Below are positions 10,814 to 22,134 of a stretch of DNA of 64,000 nucleotides, in pieces. Made by a program: the position numbers and the translations under genes. The notes below the pieces were generated by a model. That model was given only the letters and a program-made list of their open reading frames with translations, had not been told where the DNA came from and did not search any database. The stretch lies in NCBI GenBank assembly GCA_963281255.1, contig OY725502.1, positions 3,286,001 to 3,350,000 of the forward strand, given 5' to 3'. This DNA is from Aphrocallistes beatrix (taxonomy: Eukaryota > Porifera > Hexactinellida > Sceptrulophora > Aphrocallistidae). Numbering within the stretch: the stretch's first letter is position 1; each line of letters begins with the position of its first letter.

Positions 10814-11596
10814 TCCTTACTATTAAAACTTGATTAATGTATACCGTAAACTGGGGAGACTTTGGCCCTAAATGTGACTTTGTCCCACAATAGCAATTTT
10901 AATATAATATACTCAACGCAAATGAATCAATGTAATCACATTGATAATATGTTGAATGAAACTCTCAATATATCCAAAGGTATTTAAACCGCAATATTTC
11001 TAAGTTTGAGTATATTTTATTAAAATTGCTATTGTGGGACAGTCACTTCTTAGGGCCAAAGTCGCCCCAGTTTACGATATATATATCTACAAGCGTACTT
11101 CGCTTGCTAGCGCTGCGCGGCTGGCGGAAACTTTGTGTCCGACGAAGGCGCCTTGACTCACATTGATTAATTATAAGGGTGGTAGTATCTCAGAAATATG
11201 TCTGTCTTATTGTTATAATCGATATCACTCGAAAAATAATCAAATTTGTCAATTTTTGATGCGCAATGATGACGTCATAACACAGTTCTGAGTAGTCATA
11301 TTTTGCTGAGAGTTGTTTCATATGTGTAATAAATTAATATACATATTCTATTAAAATTTCAGCCCTCTATCACCTAAAATGGCTGAGTTATAGCCGAAAA
11401 ACTGAAATTTATAATTATGAAAAGGTGAGAATGACGTCATGATTTGTGAGTCGACATTTTCGTTTGAGGTCAGAACTTAGTGGAGCCATAGCCAAAAGAC
11501 CCCCACATGCCAAAAATCAGCTTTCTGTGCCTGTTTCTTCAATCAATTCGTTACAGATATATATCATATACATTAATCGAGTTTTAATAGTAAGGA
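10814..11596. mobile_element. Palindromic family P, full copy with a nested MITE
   Basis: Ends TCCTTACTATTAAAACTTG and GAGTTTTAATAGTAAGGA are inverted. The GC core (CTTGCTAGCGCTGCGCGGC) is at 11100-11150, TGACGTCATAACACAG at 11270 and ATGACGTCATGATT at 11430, and the right end reads CAATCAATTCGTTACAG before the terminal repeat. A second palindromic MITE (10844-11076) interrupts the left end. Confidence 0.8.
10844..11076. mobile_element. Long-armed palindromic MITE nested in family P
   Basis: CCGTAAACTGGGGAGACTTT at the left is mirrored by AAGTCGCCCCAGTTTACG at the right, and the pairing continues through CTTTGTCCCACAATAGCAAT. The whole 233 bp can fold into one hairpin. TA-like flanks. No coding capacity. 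Confidence 0.75.
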
Positions 11597-11600
11597 TATA

Positions 11601-11773
11601 CAGTCGACTCCGCTTAATAGGTTCGTTGTTTAATCGGTCAACCACTTAATCGGGTCACTTTTGATAGTTACATATAGAAGCTAATACAAAATATTTTGGT
11701 TGAATAGGGTTCTCCGCTTAATCGGGGCAAGATGTCCTCTGACCGATGTGAACCTATTATGCAGAGTCGACTG
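11601..11773. mobile_element. Tigger/pogo-like MITE, TA-flanked
   Basis: Starts CAGTCGACTCCGCTTAATAG and ends GCAGAGTCGACTG, with TA on both sides. The core alternates CGCTTAATCGG motifs. Close relatives lie at 59262-59449 and 59985-60172. Confidence 0.8.
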
Positions 11774-11782
11774 TATATATAT

Positions 11783-12940
11783 ACAAGGGGTGTCCCAAAA
11801 GTCCTCGACCGAATTATTATAAAACTAGTATACACATTACAATCAAATAAATTATTGGTCAAAACACTCAATATATTCCCCTCAACTTTCTGCAGCGTTC
11901 CCATCTTTCCGGCAGCTTCCCTATACCTGTGGCATAGAAGTCGGGAGGGGACCCTTTTACCAACTGATTTATCTCACGCTCCAGGTTCTTAAATGCATTA
12001 ACTCTCTTCCCGCGAAGCGTTCTCTTAATCTCCCCAAACAACCAGTAGTCGCTCGGGGCTAGGTCTGGACTATAGGGTGGGTGGGGAACACATTCAAACC
12101 CCAAGCGATGAATGGCCTCCTTCGTTTGCTTGCTGACATGGGGTCTCGCATTATCATGTTGGAGTAACACTCCACGGCCACGTCTCTTTCTCTTGATTGC
12201 CTCTCTCAAATCTTCAAGTTCTTGGATATAATAATCACTGTTTATAGTGGTCTTCTCAGAGAGCCAGTCAATGGAAAATATCCCCTGCATATCCCAGAAT
12301 ACTGTAGCCATCCGCTTACCGGCGGACGCGGACTCTTCGGTTTGATAGGGACTGGATCATGCTTCCGTTTCCACTGACTGCTTTGAAATTTAGCCTCCGA
12401 TTCGTAATAATGAAACTACGTTTCATCCCTGTCACAATGCGATCGAGGAAGTTTCTCTCACCCCTCCAGGCTGCAAGGAGTTCGCGACTAGATTTCATCT
12501 TTTCTCGTTTGTTTTCTTCAGATAGGAGTTTTGGCACCCATCGCGCAACAAATTGACTCATCTCCAAATCTTCTCGATATAATTCTATGAATCGTTGTTT
12601 TTGGAATGCCCACCCTCTCTTCTAACTCCCTGATAGTAGCACGCCTATCTTCATCCATTATCTTCTCAATTAGTTCGACCTTTGAGCCTGGGGCTTTTCG
12701 GGTGTCCCGTGCGGACAGAGTCTTCGAAGGTATCCCACCCATCCTCAAACCTTTCAACCCATCTGTATACATTGCTTCTGCTCGGGCACTCATCCACATA
12801 CACGATCTGCATCTCTTCTAGGATCTCTCTGCGCGAATATCCACGTTCTAATAAAAACCAAATGTTACTGCGCATACTTTCTCTAGAATGTTTGAGTGAA
12901 AACTTGAGTTGGGTCAAATAAAGATAGAAATTCAATTATG
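11783..12940 (-). mobile_element. mariner transposon, D34D, defective
   Basis: The low-coordinate end begins AGGGGTGTCCCAAAAGTCC, a typical mariner terminal repeat. On the minus strand successive frames give both helix-turn-helix parts (ERGYSRREILEEMQIVYVDE near 12800-12850; TIRELEERVGIPKTTIHRI near 12600-12650), the linker region (WVPKLLSEENKREKM near 12490-12540) and the catalytic end (11868-12311) with HDNARPH, PPYSPDLAPSDYWLF. The last two Asp residues are 34 apart, the mariner D,D34D pattern. The coding region lies in about three frames, so it is broken, and no matching terminal repeat is seen near 12940, so the 5' end looks cut off. Confidence 0.85.
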
Positions 12941-13300
12941 CATTTAGAACATTTGTCACTGGAAAATTGGTCTGGAGGATCAATTTTTTCGTGGATAATT
13001 GGTCCTCCACTGAAAATTTTGGTCCTGTAATAAAAAATTATAAGCATAAAACCATTATTGTCACATTTTCAGGAAGGTGTGAAAATATGAAACTCATATC
13101 CGATATGCACATCTACACCATACTATAAGGCATGTCCTTTCCAAATTTCGTACAAGTCGATCCACAGGATTTTTCAGGATCGCGAAGATGGCGTAGATGG
13201 ACATAACGGAGGTGGAGGATGTTATTCGCCGTCCATGCCGATAGACAATTTTCTTATAGGAACTGCACTAAAAATGAGAAATTGGCGAAAGGAGGTACGG
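12941..13300. other. Intergenic with a solitary copy of the zinc-finger 3' module
   Basis: Bases 13215-13285 carry GCCGTCCATGCCGATAG and TAGGAACTGCACTAAAAATG, the module otherwise found downstream of tail-A zinc-finger genes. No zinc-finger frame is next to it, so it marks a lost gene or an independent repeat. TTTTCGTGGATAATTGGTCC-type short repeats lie near 12980. No coding signal. Confidence 0.45.
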
Positions 13301-14060
13301 TTGGCATGTTTGGGGTGCTTGGGATCATAATCCTACACTAGAAACCAGTCATTTGCATGAAATGTTTTGGCTTGATCCAGAAGATGCCATTCTAATATCA
13401 CTACAAACTTTATTCCAGTCAAGTTCTCCTTAAAAATACAGAGTGGAAATGTGCCAAATGATGAGAAAGCGGCCCATATGTGAATTTTAAGGGAATGTTT
13501 TACGGTAGCTGAGTATCTTTGTGAGCCACCCTTAGTCCACATCTTCAGAGCCCCTAGATAACCAAATAGAAGCTTCGTCAGCAAGGATTCCCTTGCACCA
13601 TCTATTCTTGATGTTACGTTTGGCCCATTCGATACGATATAATCGATTTTTCCCTGATAACAATTTGAACTTTGGTGGGGAATTTTTTAGAATAGTTTAA
13701 ATCCCGGATTCAATATCCAACTGTAGATTTTGAAACTTTTTTTGGGCATTTTGAAACCTGAGATATCACTGGATTTCTTCGTATTTGCTGTGCCAAGGTT
13801 CTCGCGATTATTTTCCTCTTATTCGAGGGTCTACCAGCACCTTTCAAATGTGCTAATGGTTGATTCTTTGTAACCCTTTTGATTACGCGGTAGACAGTAG
13901 CCATAGAAACTCCTAATTGTATACCAATCCCCTTCACTGAGTGCTTTCTGCCTTCCCATAGAGTTTGGATTTGCCTTCTTTTTTCCAGTTGAGACATCAG
14001 AAAAGCGAAGAAAATAATTAATAACCAGCTAAAATTGTAAACAAAGTAAAATTTTGAATC
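13300..14060 (-). mobile_element. Tc1-like transposase remnant
   Basis: On the minus strand 13710-14120 gives MSQLEKRRQIQTLWEGRKHS, then a helix-turn-helix (VKGIGIQLGVSMATVYRVI) and a GRPSNKRK basic motif. Bases 13333-13584 give HIWAAFSSFGTFPLCIFK, the part just before the second catalytic Asp in Tc1 proteins. The middle is worn, the part with the last two catalytic residues is missing below 13333, and terminal repeats were not found. A dead DNA transposon. Confidence 0.65.
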
Positions 14061-14502
14061 TATTCTTTGATTGTTAAAAGTTATTTTATGATCATAATGA
14101 TTGATTATAGCACATAACACACATACCTCGATTGTTGTTAACGTTACTCGACTGAAGTTGTTTGGGTTGTTGCAATATACGTCATAATTTTATATAATAA
14201 AACGCAATGGCAAAATATAGTATCTAATCGAAACCATTTCTTAATCGTTGTGCACGAATCAGTGAAAAATAATCAATTATTAAAATTAAGCACTCAATCT
14301 CAAATCTCAAACTAGCTTCTAGTACGGGTGTGAGTTCAATTTATGAGTTCAACTAATTAGAAATGAGACATGGTAGGGTTCATGTTGACATGACGTAAAA
14401 CGCGACAAAAATAGGCTAGAGACTAGGTTCCAACGCTTGACATGGGGGGTTTTAGGGGTGTAGATTTCGAATATCGTATTTTCAGATCAGTATGATAAAC
14501 TA
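14061..14502. repeat. Intergenic with a family R end fragment (about 14365-14482)
   Basis: AGACTAGGTTCCAACGCTTG followed by TTTTAGGGGTGTAGATTTCG matches one end of family R. The rest is AT-rich with no coding signal. Confidence 0.5.
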
Positions 14503-15000
14503 CAGTCGACTCTCGTTAATACGAACACGGATAAGGAGTACAATCGGATAAGAAGTACAAGTTTTGATTCCCCAACCTAATCTATGGCAAAATATATACA
14601 AACGAACTCCGGTTAACACGAACACGGATAAGACGAAATATCGGATAATAAGTACGATTTGTGGGTTCCCTTCAGTGCGTTTTCAATACTAAATACATCG
14701 GTTAATACGAACACGGATAATACGAACAGGTGTGTGCCTACGAGCACTTTGAATATGGTAAGTAGATAGATACTAGACAGATATTTCTCAATGAAAATAC
14801 AGTCGAATCTCGTTAATACAACATGGATAATGAGTTCTCTATTTGACAAGTACAATTTCATACTCTCACGTAGTTATCACTATGTATATTAAGTATTTTG
14901 GACAAATGTGGCTATGTACGTACTTCGGTTAATACGTACTCCGGATAAGGAGTACAAATCTCCACGGTCCCTTGGTGTACGTGTTAACGAGAGTCGACTG
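14503..15000. mobile_element. Tigger/pogo-like MITE with CGGTTAATACGAACACGG repeats
   Basis: Starts CAGTCGACTCTCGTTAATAC and ends GTTAACGAGAGTCGACTG between TA dinucleotides. The inside has several degenerate copies of the terminal motif (14600, 14640, 14700, 14802, 14930), as if the end had multiplied. Confidence 0.8.
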
Positions 15001-15525
15001 TATTTGTTTAGATATGTTTACATTAGATACATTAAGTAAACATATTACAAAAATAGCCTAGAGACTAGCTTCAAACGCTTGACATGAGGTTTTAGGGGGT
15101 AGATTTCGAATTCTTTTTATTATGGACCTAACATTTTTCTCTAGTTCTGAATTCTTGATTCATCTTAGATTAATGTTTTAAATTGAATCTACGCTTATAA
15201 CATTTGGAAGTGATGATATTCCGCAAAAATATTACAGTGCAAACACTTACACCATATAGAGATCCTACATGGAAAATTGATAAAATCAGATTGTTAGATT
15301 TCGCAGTGGCGCGCGGACAGACGTCAAACACCGTCCATGTCATAAGGACATCTCCCCATAGGAGCTGCAATAAAAAGATGCAAATAAGTGATAATGATAA
15401 GATCGAATAAAACAATCCTAAATTAATTCAATATAAATCGACAGTTGCAATTAATCGTTATAAATAATACTAAAACTAGAAAAATCATCTCGATCTCGCT
15501 TAAGATGTACAAGGCAAACTGAATC

Positions 15526-16458
15526 TAATAATTCTCAAACTTTTGAATGCTTACAGGAGTTACACGACTCTTCTCCCCAGAATGTTTACAACGAAGATGT
15601 AGTGCTATACATACTCGATGCTTGAGAAGATGATTTCGAACAGGCAATGCATTTATATGGCTTTTCTCCAGTATGTGTACAATAATGTTGTATTAAGTGA
15701 GAAGTTTGAGAAAAAGACTTCGAACAGGTAAGACATTTATACGGTTTCTTTTCAGTATGTATGCGATTATGTTTTGTTAAGTCTGAAGATCGAGAAAATG
15801 ATTTAGAACAGGAAAGGCACTTAAATGGTTTCTCTCCAGTATGTTTATGATCATGTTTCATTAGATTTGATAAATGAGAAAATAACATTGAACATGTTGT
15901 ACATTTATACGACTTCTCTCTATTGTGCGTGTGATAATGTCGTGTTAAGCTATTAGATTGAGAAAATGATTTCGAACAGGTAAGGCATTTATACGGCTTC
16001 TTTCCAGTATGTATATTATTATGTCGTGATAAGTGTGAAGATTGAGAAAACAACTTTGAACATGTCATGCATTTATATGGCTTCTCTCCGGTATGTATAC
16101 GATTATGTTGTGTTAAGCTAGAAGGATAAGAGAAAGATTTTGAACAGGTAAGGCACCTGTGCTGTTTCTCTCCAGTAGGTGCATGATCATGCAGTGATAA
16201 GTCTGAAGAATGAGAAAATAACTTTGGGTATTTATGACATTTATGTGGTTTCTCTCCAGTATGGATCACCAGGTGTCTTTTTAAATATGAACGTGTGATT
16301 GATTTCAAACAAACAGGACATTCAGTGAGTTTACCTTTTCTCGTGTTCAGAATAGTGTCCATTGTACTAAAATATTCTAATTCCTCTTGAGCTGATTCAT
16401 AGTTTGAATCAGATTCAGTTATCTCTTCAACTTCGATCTGTTTATGCCCCTCAGCCAT
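15526..16458 (-). pseudogene. C2H2 zinc-finger gene 3 (tail A), last finger frameshifted
   Basis: Starts MAEGHKQIEVEEITESDSN at 16458. The short finger CPVCLKSI...HLVIH is followed by a worn finger (CHKYPKLF...HDHAP, where one Cys is Tyr and one His is Pro), six good fingers and CIACSKSSSQASS, after which the open frame leaves the family sequence (MYSTTSSL) and stops at 15586 (290 aa). Against the paralogue at 18.8 kb the cause is a 4-bp tandem duplication (ATAC, near 15608) in the last finger. The lost end, HLRCKHSGEK...QKFENY, is still readable in another frame to 15526. Partner of the duplicated unit; probably recent damage. Confidence 0.85.
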
Positions 16459-16767
16459 TCACTGTGATATACTTGTATAATCAGGATGCTCAGATAACAA
16501 TCAAAGCTAGCTGAAGTGAGGATGATCTATTTATTATGTCATACATTACTGAATATATGGATTTACCAGTAAATAACCATGGATGACCTCAAAGGCCTTT
16601 GACTGTTATATAACAGTTAAAACTATCATACAGGAATAGTTCATGAGTAATACGAATGAATATGAAAAATTAATTATATACTTTAAAAAGATAACTAAGT
16701 ATTCTTTTATTTCTTGGATTTTCGTAGATTATCTCATAAATAATCCTGTTTGGAGTGGCGAGTTAAT

Positions 16768-17360
16768 TTAGAAAATTTTTAAAATCTTAGTCCGCTGCAT
16801 ATACCTGGGGCGTATGATGGGTAGGCCTGGGACAGCTAGTGGGTAAACTGGTAAAGGATATGCTTCCAAATTTAACACCCATTTATCCAACTCGGACTCG
16901 CTGTCATAGAGATCAAGTAGAGGTAATTCAGTGTCTCAGCCAAGGACTGCTGCACTTCCTATAAGTGCCGGACGAGCACCTAGATAAACCCCTGATCCCG
17001 CTGTAGCCGTCATCTTTCCGGGCGTATTTCTCCAACGCTTGTACAGTGTCCCAAGCACAATCTAAGTACTTTTATTTTGGTCATGTGCCAAAGGATGAAA
17101 TAGGGCAGAGTAAGTACACGTACTCATTCGGACGGTTGGCTTTCGCTCCATCACCGCTGTTGAAGTAGAAAGCTTTAGGGCCTAACTTCGTGTCGGAACA
17201 GAGTATTGAAGAGCCCCCCGCCCAACCCCAGCTTTTCCCGGCTCCGCCAACTGGGTTGACAAGCGAGAATGGAATCCCAGATGCAGAGTTGAAAGCTGGT
17301 AACAACAGATCGGCGACTTCTTGTGCTTTGTCTAAGAAGAGTTTGTCCAGTAAAGCCGAT
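16768..17360 (-). pseudogene. GH47 alpha-1,2-mannosidase 3' half, broken copy 1
   Basis: Minus-strand frames give, in gene order, LFLDKAQEVADLLLPAFNSA, SGIPFSLVNP, WGWAGGSSIL, then KLGPKAFYFNSGDGAKA, RPNEYVYLL, IKYLDCAWDTVQALEKYA, QQSLAETLNYLYL and LDKWVLNLEAYPLP. This is the order of the C-terminal half of class I alpha-mannosidases (N-glycan trimming in ER/Golgi). The stretch between GGSSIL and KLGP that normally holds about 100 residues is missing, LLRPE-IESYF is deleted, and frames shift. A 37-bp scrap matching the repeat at 23060 interrupts the YSG region. It lies directly upstream of zinc-finger gene 3 on the same strand. Confidence 0.8.
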
Positions 17361-18049
17361 CTAGTATGAGAGTAATTGAAAATTATAATATTTTCAACTT
17401 CATTAAGTTTCAATGAAAGACAGAACTTTGGTTTCCTGAATTTTTGTCTCAATTTTCGTTCCTGAATGGCCTGTCACTAAAAATATGGATAAATATTTCA
17501 ATCTTAAACTGAAATGTATGGACCAATCAAGGGGGGCAATCATTTCAGAGGGGGTTCAGATTTTCAGCATAACAGTGAAATATTGGTTCCGAGGGTAGAA
17601 ATATTTCGGGGCTACCTTTCACTCGTAACTATTTCTTAATCAAAAGCCGCCATTTTCACCCATTTTTTCAACATGCTCCACTCAAAAATCCTCAACTTCT
17701 CCCCCTTCCACATTAGTGCCTATTTTTAAAAATCTCTAATGAGATGAAATTCACATGAAACTAAATTACAAGAGATGAAAGTTCCGCTGTCCCATTTCAA
17801 CATGCTGAATAAAATGTACACTCAATGTTCAGGGCCGTCAGAACATGGGATGGTTGAGCAACAGCACTGCTCAATAGTATGCTGATATAATTAAATAAAT
17901 CCACCAGTTCTCTAATATGTATTATAAGCTATTAATAAAATATCAATATGTAGCATCTTAAGTATAGACAAACTACACTCATCTACAAATCGAGTTCCAA
18001 AAATACTCTAGTTAAAAGGTGGGAACATAACATGCAAACGTTATTACTA

Positions 18050-18218
18050 CAATAGAACTCGGTTAACACATACTCGGATAATATGTAATTCGGATTAATA
18101 CGGACTCAATTCTCTGAACCAAAATCCTTCTATAATAAAGATTTCTATGTAGTATAAACTAGGCTAGTACGTGCAAATGATTCCTTTCGAAGGGGTACGT
18201 CTGATCCGAGTTCTACTG
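18050..18218. mobile_element. Tigger/pogo-like MITE (complete copy)
   Basis: CAATAGAACTCGGTTAACAC at the left and TCCGAGTTCTACTG at the right, TA-flanked. The right tandem unit holds only its first part (from 21349), so the duplication boundary falls inside this element. Confidence 0.7.
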
Positions 18219-18220
18219 TA

Positions 18221-18470
18221 TCCTTCTATTAAAACTGGATTAATGTATATATTGATTAATAATTATAAGGGAGACAACATCCGCCTGTCCTACTGTTATA
18301 ATCGATATCGCACGAAAAATCGTAATGATGACGTCATAATAGAGTGATGAGTCATCATTTTTTGATGATAGTTGCATCACATGTGCATAAAATTAATATA
18401 CACATTCTTGTTTCCCCGCCCAAAATGGCTTAAACAGGAAATGACGCAACACATTCCTGGTATAGGCGGG
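18221..18470. mobile_element. Family P, truncated copy between the tandem units
   Basis: Begins TCCTTCTATTAAAACTGGAT, then jumps to the ATTAATTATAAGGGAGA block and TGACGTCATAATAGAGTGAT, and ends within AAAATGGCTTAA. The GC core and right end are missing. Confidence 0.7.
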
Positions 18471-18832
18471 GTTAATTAAACAGAACTTTGCAGTGGACGT
18501 GTTTTAAAGTGAACCTGCGCTTATAACATTTGGAAGTGATGAGATCCCGCAAAAAATATGACAGTGCAAACCTACACCATAGAGAGATCCTACATAGAAA
18601 AATTGATAAAATCAGATTGTTAGATTTCGCAGTACACACCGTGCATGTCATAAGGACATCTCCCCACAGGAGCAGCAATAAAAAGATGCAAATAAGTGAT
18701 AATGATAAGATCGAATAAAACAATCCTAAACTAATTCAATATAAATCGACAGTTGCAATTAATCGTTATAAGTAATACTAAAACTATAAAAATCATCTCG
18801 ATCTCGCTTAAGATGTACAAGGCAAACTGAAT

Positions 18833-19846
18833 CTAATAATTCTCAAACTTTTGAATGCTTACAGGAGTTACACGACTCTTCTCCCCAGAATGTTTACAAC
18901 GAAGATGTAGTGCTATACTCGATGCTTGAGAATATGATTTCGAACAGGCAATGCATTTATATGGCTTTTCTCCAGTATGTGTACCATAATGTCGTATTAA
19001 GTGAGAAGTTTGAGAAAAAGACTTTGAACAGGTAAGACATTTATACGGTTTCTTTCCAGTATGTGTGCGATTATGTTTTGCTAAGTCTGAAGATCGAGAA
19101 AATGATTTAGAACAGGAAAGGCACTTAAATGGTTTCTCTCCAGTATGTTTATGATTATGTTTCATTAGATTTGATAAATGAGACAATAACATTGAACACG
19201 TTGTACATTTATACGACTTCTCTCTATTGTGCGTGTGATAATGTCGTGTTAAGCTATTAGATTGAGAAAATGATTTCGAACAGGTAAGGCATTTATACGG
19301 CTTCTTTCCAGTATGTATATTATTATGTCGTGATAAGTGTGAAGATTGAGAAAACGACTTTGAACATGTCATGCATTTATATGGCTTCTCTCCGGTATGT
19401 ATACGATTATGTTGTGTTAAGCTAGAAGGATAAGAGAAAGACTTTGAACAGGTAAGACACTTATACGGCTTCTTTCCAATATGTATATTATTATGTCGTG
19501 ATAAGTGTGAATATTGAGAAAACGACCTTGAACATGTTCTGCATTTATACCGCTTCTCTCCGGTATGTGTACGATAATGTTTCGATAGATTTGAAGAATG
19601 AGAAAACGATTTCGAACAGGTAGTGCATTTATACGGCTTCTCTCCAGTATGGATGGTTAGGTGTCTTTTTAAATAGAAATATGTGATTGATTTTGAACAA
19701 ACAGGACATTCAGTGAGTTTACCTTTTCTTGTGTTCAGAATAGTGTCCATTGCACTAAAATATTCTAATTCCTCTTGAGCTGATTCATAGTTTGAATCGG
19801 ATTCAGTTATCTCTTCAACTTCGATCTGTTTATGCTCCTCAGCCAT
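18833..19846 (-). CDS. C2H2 zinc-finger protein 4 (tail A), ten fingers, intact
   Basis: The most complete tail-A member (337 aa). MAEEHKQIEVEEITESDSN opens at 19846. The acidic region (1-40) and basic RKGK stretch precede the short finger CPVCSKSI...HLTIH (47-66); nine canonical fingers follow, the last with H-x4-H spacing (CIACSKSYSQASSIALH-x4-H), then SGEKSRVTPVSIQKFENY and a stop. All Cys and His ligands are present. Linkers are TGEKPYKC or close variants, except NREKSYKC before finger 7. Probable sequence-specific nuclear DNA-binding protein; target unknown. The upstream minus-strand sequence has TAATAAATAGATCATCC about 70 bases before the ATG, a possible TATA-like element, and TATATCACAGTAGATG at the start codon. 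Its broken twin is at 15.6 kb. Confidence 0.9.
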   Translation of the reverse strand: MAEEHKQIEVEEITESDSNYESAQEELEYFSAMDTILNTRKGKLTECPVCSKSITYFYLKRHLTIHTGEKPYKCTTCSKSFSHSSNLSKHYRTHTGEKRYKCRTCSRSFSQYSHLSRHNNIHIGKKPYKCLTCSKSFSYPSSLTQHNRIHTGEKPYKCMTCSKSFSQSSHLSRHNNIHTGKKPYKCLTCSKSFSQSNSLTRHYHTHNREKSYKCTTCSMLLSHLSNLMKHNHKHTGEKPFKCLSCSKSFSRSSDLAKHNRTHTGKKPYKCLTCSKSFSQTSHLIRHYGTHTGEKPYKCIACSKSYSQASSIALHLRCKHSGEKSRVTPVSIQKFENY

Positions 19847-20154
19847 CTACTGTGATATACTTGTATAATCAGGATGCTCAGATAACAATCAAAGCTAGCT
19901 GAAGTGAGGATGATCTATTTATTATGTCATACATGACTGAATATATGGATTTACCAGTAAATAACCATGGATGACCTCAAAGGCCTTTGACAGTTATATG
20001 ACAGTTAAAACTATCATACAGGAATAATTCATGAGTAATACGAATGAATATGAAAAATTAATTATATACTTTAAAAAGAAAACTAAGTATTCTTTTATTT
20101 CTTGGATTTTCGTAGATCTCTTAAGAATCCTGTTTGGAGTGGCGAGTGAGTTAA

Positions 20155-20755
20155 TTTAGAAAAATTTTAAAATATTAGTGCGCTGCATATACCTGGGGCG
20201 TATGATGGGTAGGCCTGGGCAGCTAGTGGGTAGAAGTGGTAAAGGATATGCTTCCAAATTTAACACTCATTTATCTCACTCGGACTCGCTGTCATAGAGA
20301 TCAAGCAGAGGTAATTCAGTGTCTCAGCCAAGGACTGCTGCACTTCCTATAAGTGCCGGACGAGCACCTAGATAAACCCCTGATCCCGCTGTAGCCGTCA
20401 TCTTTCCGAGCGTATTTCTCCAACGCTTGTACAGTGTCCCAAGCCCAATCTAAGTACTTTTATTTTGGTCATGTGCCAGAAGATGAAATAAGATTCAACG
20501 TCTCAGTACACGTACTCATTCTAACGGTTGGCTTGCCTTCTTAACCACCGCTGAAGTAGAAAGCTTCAGGCCCTAACTTCGTGTCGGAACGGAGTATTGA
20601 AGAGCCCCCCGCCCAACCCCAGCTTTTCCCGGATCCGCCAACTGGGTTGACAAGCGAGAATGGAATCCCAGATGCAGAGTTGAAAGCTGGTACAACAGAT
20701 CGGCGACTTCTTGTGCTTTGTCTAAGAAGAGTTTGTCCTGTATCAGTAAAGCCGA
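20155..20755 (-). pseudogene. GH47 alpha-1,2-mannosidase 3' half, broken copy 2
   Basis: Twin of the copy at 16.8-17.4 kb in the right tandem unit, with the same inner gap after GGSSIL and the same repeat scrap. It differs in keeping more of the ESYFIFWHMTKIKYLDWAWD stretch, which copy 1 has lost, and in the better ALLIQDKLFLDKAQEVADLL start. Several stops and shifts remain. It cannot make an active enzyme. Confidence 0.8.
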
Positions 20756-21431
20756 TCTAGTATAGGAGTAATTGAAAATTATAATATTTTAAACTTCATT
20801 AAATTCAATGAATGACATAACTTTGGTTTCCTGAATTTTTGTCTCAATTTCGTTTCTGAATGGCCTTTCACACATTTTTTTCAACATGCTCCACTCAAAA
20901 AGCCTCAACTTTTCCCCCTTCCACATTAGTGCCTATTTATTTTAATATCTAATGAGATGAAATTCAAATGAAACTAAATTACAGAAGATATTCCGCTAGT
21001 TCCGCTGTCCCATTTCAACATGCTGAATAAAATGTACACTCAATGTTCAGGGCCGTCAGAACACGGAACGGCTGAGCTGTTACTTTCAATGAGCTACCAA
21101 CGGCACTGCTCAATAGTATGCTAATACTATAATTAAATAAATCCACCAGTTCTCTAATATGTACTATAAACAATTAATAAAATCTCAATGTGTAGCATCT
21201 GAAGTATAACCAGTCAGGCCAAAACGACCTTTGAAGGTAACAAAACAAATTACAACAAATTCTAATAACTACACTCATCTACAAATCGAGCCAAAAATAC
21301 TAATTAAAAGGTGGGAACATTTACTATATCATGCAAATGTTATTAATACAGTAGAACTCGGTCAGCATATACTCGGATAATATGTAATTCGGTTTAATAT
21401 GGACTCATTTCTCTGAACCAAAATCCATCTA

Positions 21432-22134
21432 TAATATAGAATCTACACCCCTAAAAACCCCATGTCAACCGTTGGAAGCTAGCTTCTAGCATAATTTTCA
21501 AAATTCGTCAAATCGTGTGAAAATATGTATATAAAGGTGTGAAAATATACAAATAACCTTTTTAACTGCCATACACGGTAATATACAGGGTTGCCGTGGG
21601 AATGGGAATCTGTGGGTTTTCCCATATGGGATGGGAATGGGAATGACTTTAAGCCTATGGGTATTCCCACATGTGGGTTTTTGTGGGTTTTTCTGTGGGT
21701 TTTTGTGGGTATTTCTGTGGGTTTTTGTGGGTATTTCCACAGAAATCCTGTGGGAATGGGATGGGGATGGGTATTCAAATTCCATTCCCACGGCAACCCT
21801 GGTAATATATAATTGAGACATTTATATAAGTTATTGCTTTGAAGTATTAATTACAATTACAGCCTACAATATTGTCGTATAATTTTTCTATTGTGAGATT
21901 GAAGCCGTACATAGTATTGTATAGAAAAGGTGTGAAAAATTGTTTTCTATTTTTTTTGCAGAGGTGTGAAAATTTCGCTTAGCTTTTCGAACTTAATCCT
22001 AGATTCATCATTTGACACCTACATGCCAATTTTCGTATTTCTACGACTTGCCAATTCTTCAATCAATTCGGACAAACAAACAAACAAACAAACAAATAAA
22101 TAAAAAAATCCTAGCATTTTAATATATAAGATAC
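21432..22134. repeat. Family R repeat, copy 2 (holds a nested hAT-like MITE)
   Basis: Runs from AATCTACACCCCTAAAAACC to AAAATCCTAGCATTTTAATA. Includes CAAACAAACAAACAAACAAA near 22075. The nested element at 21586-21801 splits it. Confidence 0.7.
21586..21801. mobile_element. hAT-like MITE with GTGGGTTTTT core
   Basis: Inverted ends CAGGGTTGCCGTGGGAATGG and CCATTCCCACGGCAACCCTG; perfect 8-bp duplication GTAATATA at 21578-21585 and 21802-21809. The core is a short tandem array of TGTGGGTTTTTGTGGGTATT. A cousin with its own duplication is at 51981-52155. Confidence 0.85.

Larger units (their letters stand above)
15178..18135. repeat. Tandem segmental duplication, left unit
   Basis: From TTATAACATTTGGAAGTGAT at 15194 to TCTCTGAACCAAAATCC at about 18130 this unit is collinear with 18497-21432. 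It carries zinc-finger gene 3, the broken mannosidase copy 1 and the left part of a TA-flanked MITE. About 170 bases (17470-17640) are present here and missing from the right unit, whose junction looks like a deletion between TTTCAC/CATTTTTTC-type short repeats. Confidence 0.85.
18497..21432. repeat. Tandem segmental duplication, right unit
   Basis: Collinear with 15178-18135, with scattered substitutions and small indels. It carries the intact zinc-finger gene 4 and mannosidase copy 2. It ends inside the TA-flanked MITE that starts at 21349, where family R copy 2 takes over. Confidence 0.85.

Noticed and set aside
15578-15640. A CRISPR-like or satellite array suggested by the regular spacing in the zinc-finger genes
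   Set aside because: The 84-bp period is the coding repeat of C2H2 fingers.
17081-17452. A free-standing 123-residue gene
   Set aside because: The sequence is two non-adjacent parts of a GH47 mannosidase fused by deletion, so it is treated as part of the pseudogene.
21479-21821. Pro/His/Thr-rich frames near 21.5-21.8 kb
   Set aside because: Translated TGTGGGTTTT array of a hAT-like MITE in several frames.
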